Positions 36,640-39,225 of a stretch of DNA of 39,225 nt are shown in pieces. This stretch comes from Coemansia sp. RSA 922 (Eukaryota > Kickxellomycota > Kickxellomycetes > Kickxellales > Kickxellaceae). The position numbers and the translations under genes were made by a program. The stretch covers positions 1 to 39,225 of the forward strand of contig JANBQS010000083.1 in assembly GCA_027577415.1 (NCBI GenBank), written 5' to 3'. The notes below the pieces were generated by a model. It searched no databases. It worked only from the letters and a program-made list of their open reading frames with translations, and was not told where the DNA came from. The stretch's first letter is position 1. Every line of letters begins with the position of its first letter.

Positions 36640-38241
36640 TCAGAAAAGTTGAATATTAGCTAGGTGAGCGTAGCAGTCCTTGTGTGCGTCAATAAATTCA
36701 GCCAGGTAGGGCTCCATTTCTTGTGGTACAAACAGCTTCGAGAGTGCACTTGTGCGCCGAATAAGAGCTTGGACGCCGTCGAGTTTAACTTCAAAAGAAC
36801 AATCGTTGTTGAATTCGAATAGCTTTAGCGTTGCAAGTTTTTCGCCCCAAGCTGTTAGCGGATCTGCACTACAGTACAGCGACTCGTCGAAAGCAAAACC
36901 TTTATACAGCGTTGTGCTGAATTTCAAGTAATGCACGATCAGTTCTGCAAGGTTAGGCAACCGAGCAATCAGTTTGCAAATAGTCGCATAGTCGACCGTA
37001 ACTACCTCGAGTTTTGTGAGGTTGACCCAGCGTATCAATTCGGGATCTATCTCGACATTAAATAGCAGCGACGCCGTACGCCCAATACAGATGTCGGTAA
37101 AAAGCTTGTTGGTCACCCTGTAAACTTCGGCTGTCTGGTCAGGCTCGGGTGCGTGAATTTCGACGGACAGATCTCTAACCCAAGTAAGCTTCAACCGGCT
37201 GCAGTGGCGGATATTGTCGATATTCCCAAATAGATAAACCTTCTCTAGCTTGCGAAACGGTAGATCGGTGTACAGCAGGTCGCAGTCAGGAGTACAATTG
37301 CGAATGTACAGTTGCCTCAGCGCAGGAAAGCAAAGCTGATCGCAGCTGCGTGCGCCCGAAGCTATCTTCTCCTGTATCTTGACCTCAGTGAGCGGCGCGT
37401 CCTTGTACTCAAAGGTGATGTCGAGAATGGTCAGTTGACTAAACACAATTGGCCGAGTAAATATATCGTAGCGGAAGTGGTGCCAGGCAAAGTTAAGTGG
37501 CACTCTGTCCAGTTTTAACACCTTGAGTGTCTCGCCACAGATACTGGGTAGCACACGAGCAGCCGACGAGTCCAGAGCAAGCTCCAGCACCTTGATGTTT
37601 CTGGAAAAGTTAACCAAACTGCAAGAAATAGACATTGATGCCCTATGGATCTGGAGTTGTCCGCCGTAAGCTGACGTAAAACAGGAGCAGATATACTCTC
37701 CTATGGATGCTATGTTATTATAGTCCAGGTTGAGCTCAACGATATTGCGCAAGTTTCGCCCAAAGTACTGCATAGTGCGCTTAATATCAGCAGATATCTG
37801 GTCATCCACTGCAAGGGCGCCAATGTAATGATACTTAAATGCCGTGGCGGGGCCAGTGATGGTCAAAGCGTTGATGTGCTGCCAGTCAACGCAATCCAGC
37901 TTGAGAATCTCCAGCGCAATCCTTTGTAGGCATTCGGGGGTAATTTTGTCCGGAAACTCAATCGTCAAGCGTCGGGCTGCCAGTACATACCCGCGCGAGA
38001 TAAGCAGTTCGGCGTTGGAAGTCCAAAAGGGGTAAGCGCTTAATAGCGAGCCTGGCGATATAGCAAGTTCGACGTAGACCTGGTTAAACACAATGTTAAT
38101 TGCTAACTTTGTCCATTTGCGGCATACGGCTAGTAGAGGCAACTTGTACTTCCATTCGTAAAGAATGGTAATCGGAGAAGCCGCCACGTAGTACAAAATC
38201 TGAGCAAGGATATTCTTTGGAAGGTCACTGATATCAGGCAT
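36640..38241 (-). CDS. F-box-like / leucine-rich protein (right copy)
   Basis: A 533-residue protein from the ATG at 38241 (MPDISDLPKNILAQILYYVA). The F-box-like N-terminus runs to NIVFNQVYVEL (about 55), and LRRs follow. Paralogue of the 1496-3118 protein: shared NFAWHxF, RNCTPDCDLLY, RHCSRLK, DICIGRTA and the final LANIQL. The two are diverged at the protein level, much more than the terminal 400 bases are, so the gene pair and its flank have not evolved at the same pace. It lies 252 bases from the right secreted-protein gene; on the left the gap is 847 because of the relic. Function inferred as for the left copy. Confidence 0.75.
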   Translation of the reverse strand: MPDISDLPKNILAQILYYVAASPITILYEWKYKLPLLAVCRKWTKLAINIVFNQVYVELAISPGSLLSAYPFWTSNAELLISRGYVLAARRLTIEFPDKITPECLQRIALEILKLDCVDWQHINALTITGPATAFKYHYIGALAVDDQISADIKRTMQYFGRNLRNIVELNLDYNNIASIGEYICSCFTSAYGGQLQIHRASMSISCSLVNFSRNIKVLELALDSSAARVLPSICGETLKVLKLDRVPLNFAWHHFRYDIFTRPIVFSQLTILDITFEYKDAPLTEVKIQEKIASGARSCDQLCFPALRQLYIRNCTPDCDLLYTDLPFRKLEKVYLFGNIDNIRHCSRLKLTWVRDLSVEIHAPEPDQTAEVYRVTNKLFTDICIGRTASLLFNVEIDPELIRWVNLTKLEVVTVDYATICKLIARLPNLAELIVHYLKFSTTLYKGFAFDESLYCSADPLTAWGEKLATLKLFEFNNDCSFEVKLDGVQALIRRTSALSKLFVPQEMEPYLAEFIDAHKDCYAHLANIQLF

Positions 38242-38493
38242 AGTAAGAAAATAATGAGAGTTGGAGAAGCGGTGAAGAAGAACGAAAAGCAATACAAGAT
38301 CTTTATTATCAGCTTTACATATCACATGCATCATTTGTCCCTATTGTGGTCAAAGGAAATGTGCAGATGTGAGGATTTAAATTAAGCTGCATTCTTCTGA
38401 TGTCAATGCATCCGTTTATTGTACCCAATACATGATACTCTACCTACTATAAATCATTAGAAAGAAAACAATAGATAGTTGCGAGCAGGGCTT
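38242..38493. promoter_or_regulatory. Promoter/leader of right F-box gene
   Basis: The reverse complement of about 38311-38365 matches 766-812 near the left relic, including ctttgaccacaataggg and gatatgtaaagct. 38430-38493 matches the 3' flank of the left secreted-protein gene. Confidence 0.5.
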
Positions 38494-38895
38494 CTACTTG
38501 GCGCGGACCTGGAATGATGCAAGTTTCTGCCAGAAACCATAGATATCTCCGTCGTTAGGCTTGGTAGTACGGACCAAATTCGTGCAGTTCACACCGGCGT
38601 ACAGGTCCACTACTCTTCCCCGGGTTATAACAAAAGTTGCTCCTCCGCTAAAGGCTTTGTCAACGTTTATGCACACTGGTGGCGAATTCCTATACTCCTT
38701 GTTCATGGATTGGGGACCATAGTTGCTTAGGTAGACATAGTCATAGGTTACGGGTACTGGTGCGGGTTTGGATGTGGGTGAAGGTTTAGGCGTGGATGAA
38801 GATTTGGGTTTAGGTTTAGGTTTGTGTTTAGTGGGGGCTGCATAGACAAGTGCCACCAGGTAGGCAATAAGAACGAGTACGATAAAGAAGCGCAT
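38494..38895 (-). CDS. Small secreted protein with Pro/Lys-rich linker (right copy)
   Basis: A 133-residue protein. The signal peptide (1-20) is identical to the left copy. Residues 22-48 form a Lys/Pro/Ser/Thr linker (KPKPKPKSS, TPKPSPTSKPAP) absent from the left copy. The conserved domain then follows: VCINVDKAF with Cys75, LYAGVNCT with Cys104 (sequon at Asn103), ending VRAK. The linker resembles those tethering small domains to wall polysaccharides. It accounts for most of the 28-residue length difference. Confidence 0.8.
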   Translation of the reverse strand: MRFFIVLVLIAYLVALVYAAPTKHKPKPKPKSSSTPKPSPTSKPAPVPVTYDYVYLSNYGPQSMNKEYRNSPPVCINVDKAFSGGATFVITRGRVVDLYAGVNCTNLVRTTKPNDGDIYGFWQKLASFQVRAK

Positions 38896-39225
38896 AGTCG
38901 GGTTGTTTGTAGGCTGTCGTTAAAATAGAGCGTGCGTGTGTGCTGAAAAGGCGGATGAGAATACGAGGCGAGCTAGGCGTGCAGCGAGAAGGAGGTGATG
39001 AGGTGGTTAGAGAGGAAATGTAAAGCAATGTGCAGATAAAAATCGTATCTGCCCTGTCGCCAAGTAGACAGTATTTATACTTGTCCTCTCGCCAGGTTGC
39101 TGTTCTTCTGCTTGGTGGTCCGAACATGGACTGCTTTGCAACAAAAACTAAGGACACGCGACTACAAAGTAGACCGTCCATATTCGGACATTGTCTCCAT
39201 AAAGGAAGAGCCAAGATAGGCAATC
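38826..39225 (-). repeat. Right arm of terminal inverted repeat
   Basis: Partner of 1-400 in opposite orientation. The outermost 77 bases are identical, and the first mismatch is at base 78 from the end. It carries the promoter of the right secreted-protein gene. Confidence 0.95.
39072..39079 (-). promoter_or_regulatory. TATA box of right secreted-protein gene
   Basis: TATAAATA on the minus strand, 177 bases upstream of the ATG at 38895, the same spacing as in the left arm. Confidence 0.6.

Noticed and set aside
1..39225. Whole window as a giant transposon with terminal inverted repeats
   Set aside because: No recombinase or transposase, no target-site duplication can be seen, and the arms contain ordinary genes; the exact 77-base identity is better explained by assembly.
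1..39225. tRNA, rRNA or CRISPR features
   Set aside because: No cloverleaf with a TTCRA-type loop, no rRNA-like conserved text and no regularly spaced repeats were found by reading.

Overview
This window looks like nuclear DNA of an intron-poor, early-diverging fungus. I favour Kickxellomycotina (Coemansia-like), but that is inference. The evidence is: long uninterrupted eukaryotic genes (Mad3-type checkpoint protein, DHX29-type helicase, GH3 beta-glucosidase, DHA2 transporter, peroxisomal-type acyl-CoA ligase), a GPI-anchored CBM19-like wall protein, TATA boxes well upstream of ATGs, tightly packed genes on both strands, and a large family of F-box/leucine-rich proteins. I saw no tRNA, rRNA, CRISPR array or transposase.

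Layout. (1) The two ends are an inverted duplication. Each carries, reading inward, a small secreted protein gene (331-648; 38494-38895) and an F-box/LRR gene (1496-3118; 36640-38241). The left copy also keeps a deleted F-box relic (809-1050). The outermost 77 bases of the two ends are identical. (2) 3.4-11.2 kb holds a housekeeping block: a ubiquitin-like protein, Mad3 (minus) and, divergently, a DHX29-like helicase. (3) 11.2-15.6 kb looks empty at first but holds six tiny single-zinc-finger genes or relics, all on the minus strand, several with related upstream DNA. Two more family members lie at 26.7 and 28.3 kb. (4) 16.4-26.3 kb is an F-box/LRR cluster: four intact genes and one C-terminal relic. 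(5) 29.1-36.3 kb is metabolic or surface-related: the CBM19-like wall protein, then acyl-CoA ligase, DHA2 transporter and GH3 glucosidase, the last three all on the minus strand.

Most unusual content. The most notable item is the set of 39-105-residue proteins made of little more than one C2H2/C2HC finger. Most are preceded by a TATA-like box, and five of eight also have a shared ACTATTGTGC / GCACAATAGT element about 25-40 bases beyond it. Together with the F-box copies, relics and a ubiquitin-like gene, the accessory parts look like families evolving by local duplication and decay around a conserved core. Any link to ubiquitin-mediated turnover is inference only.
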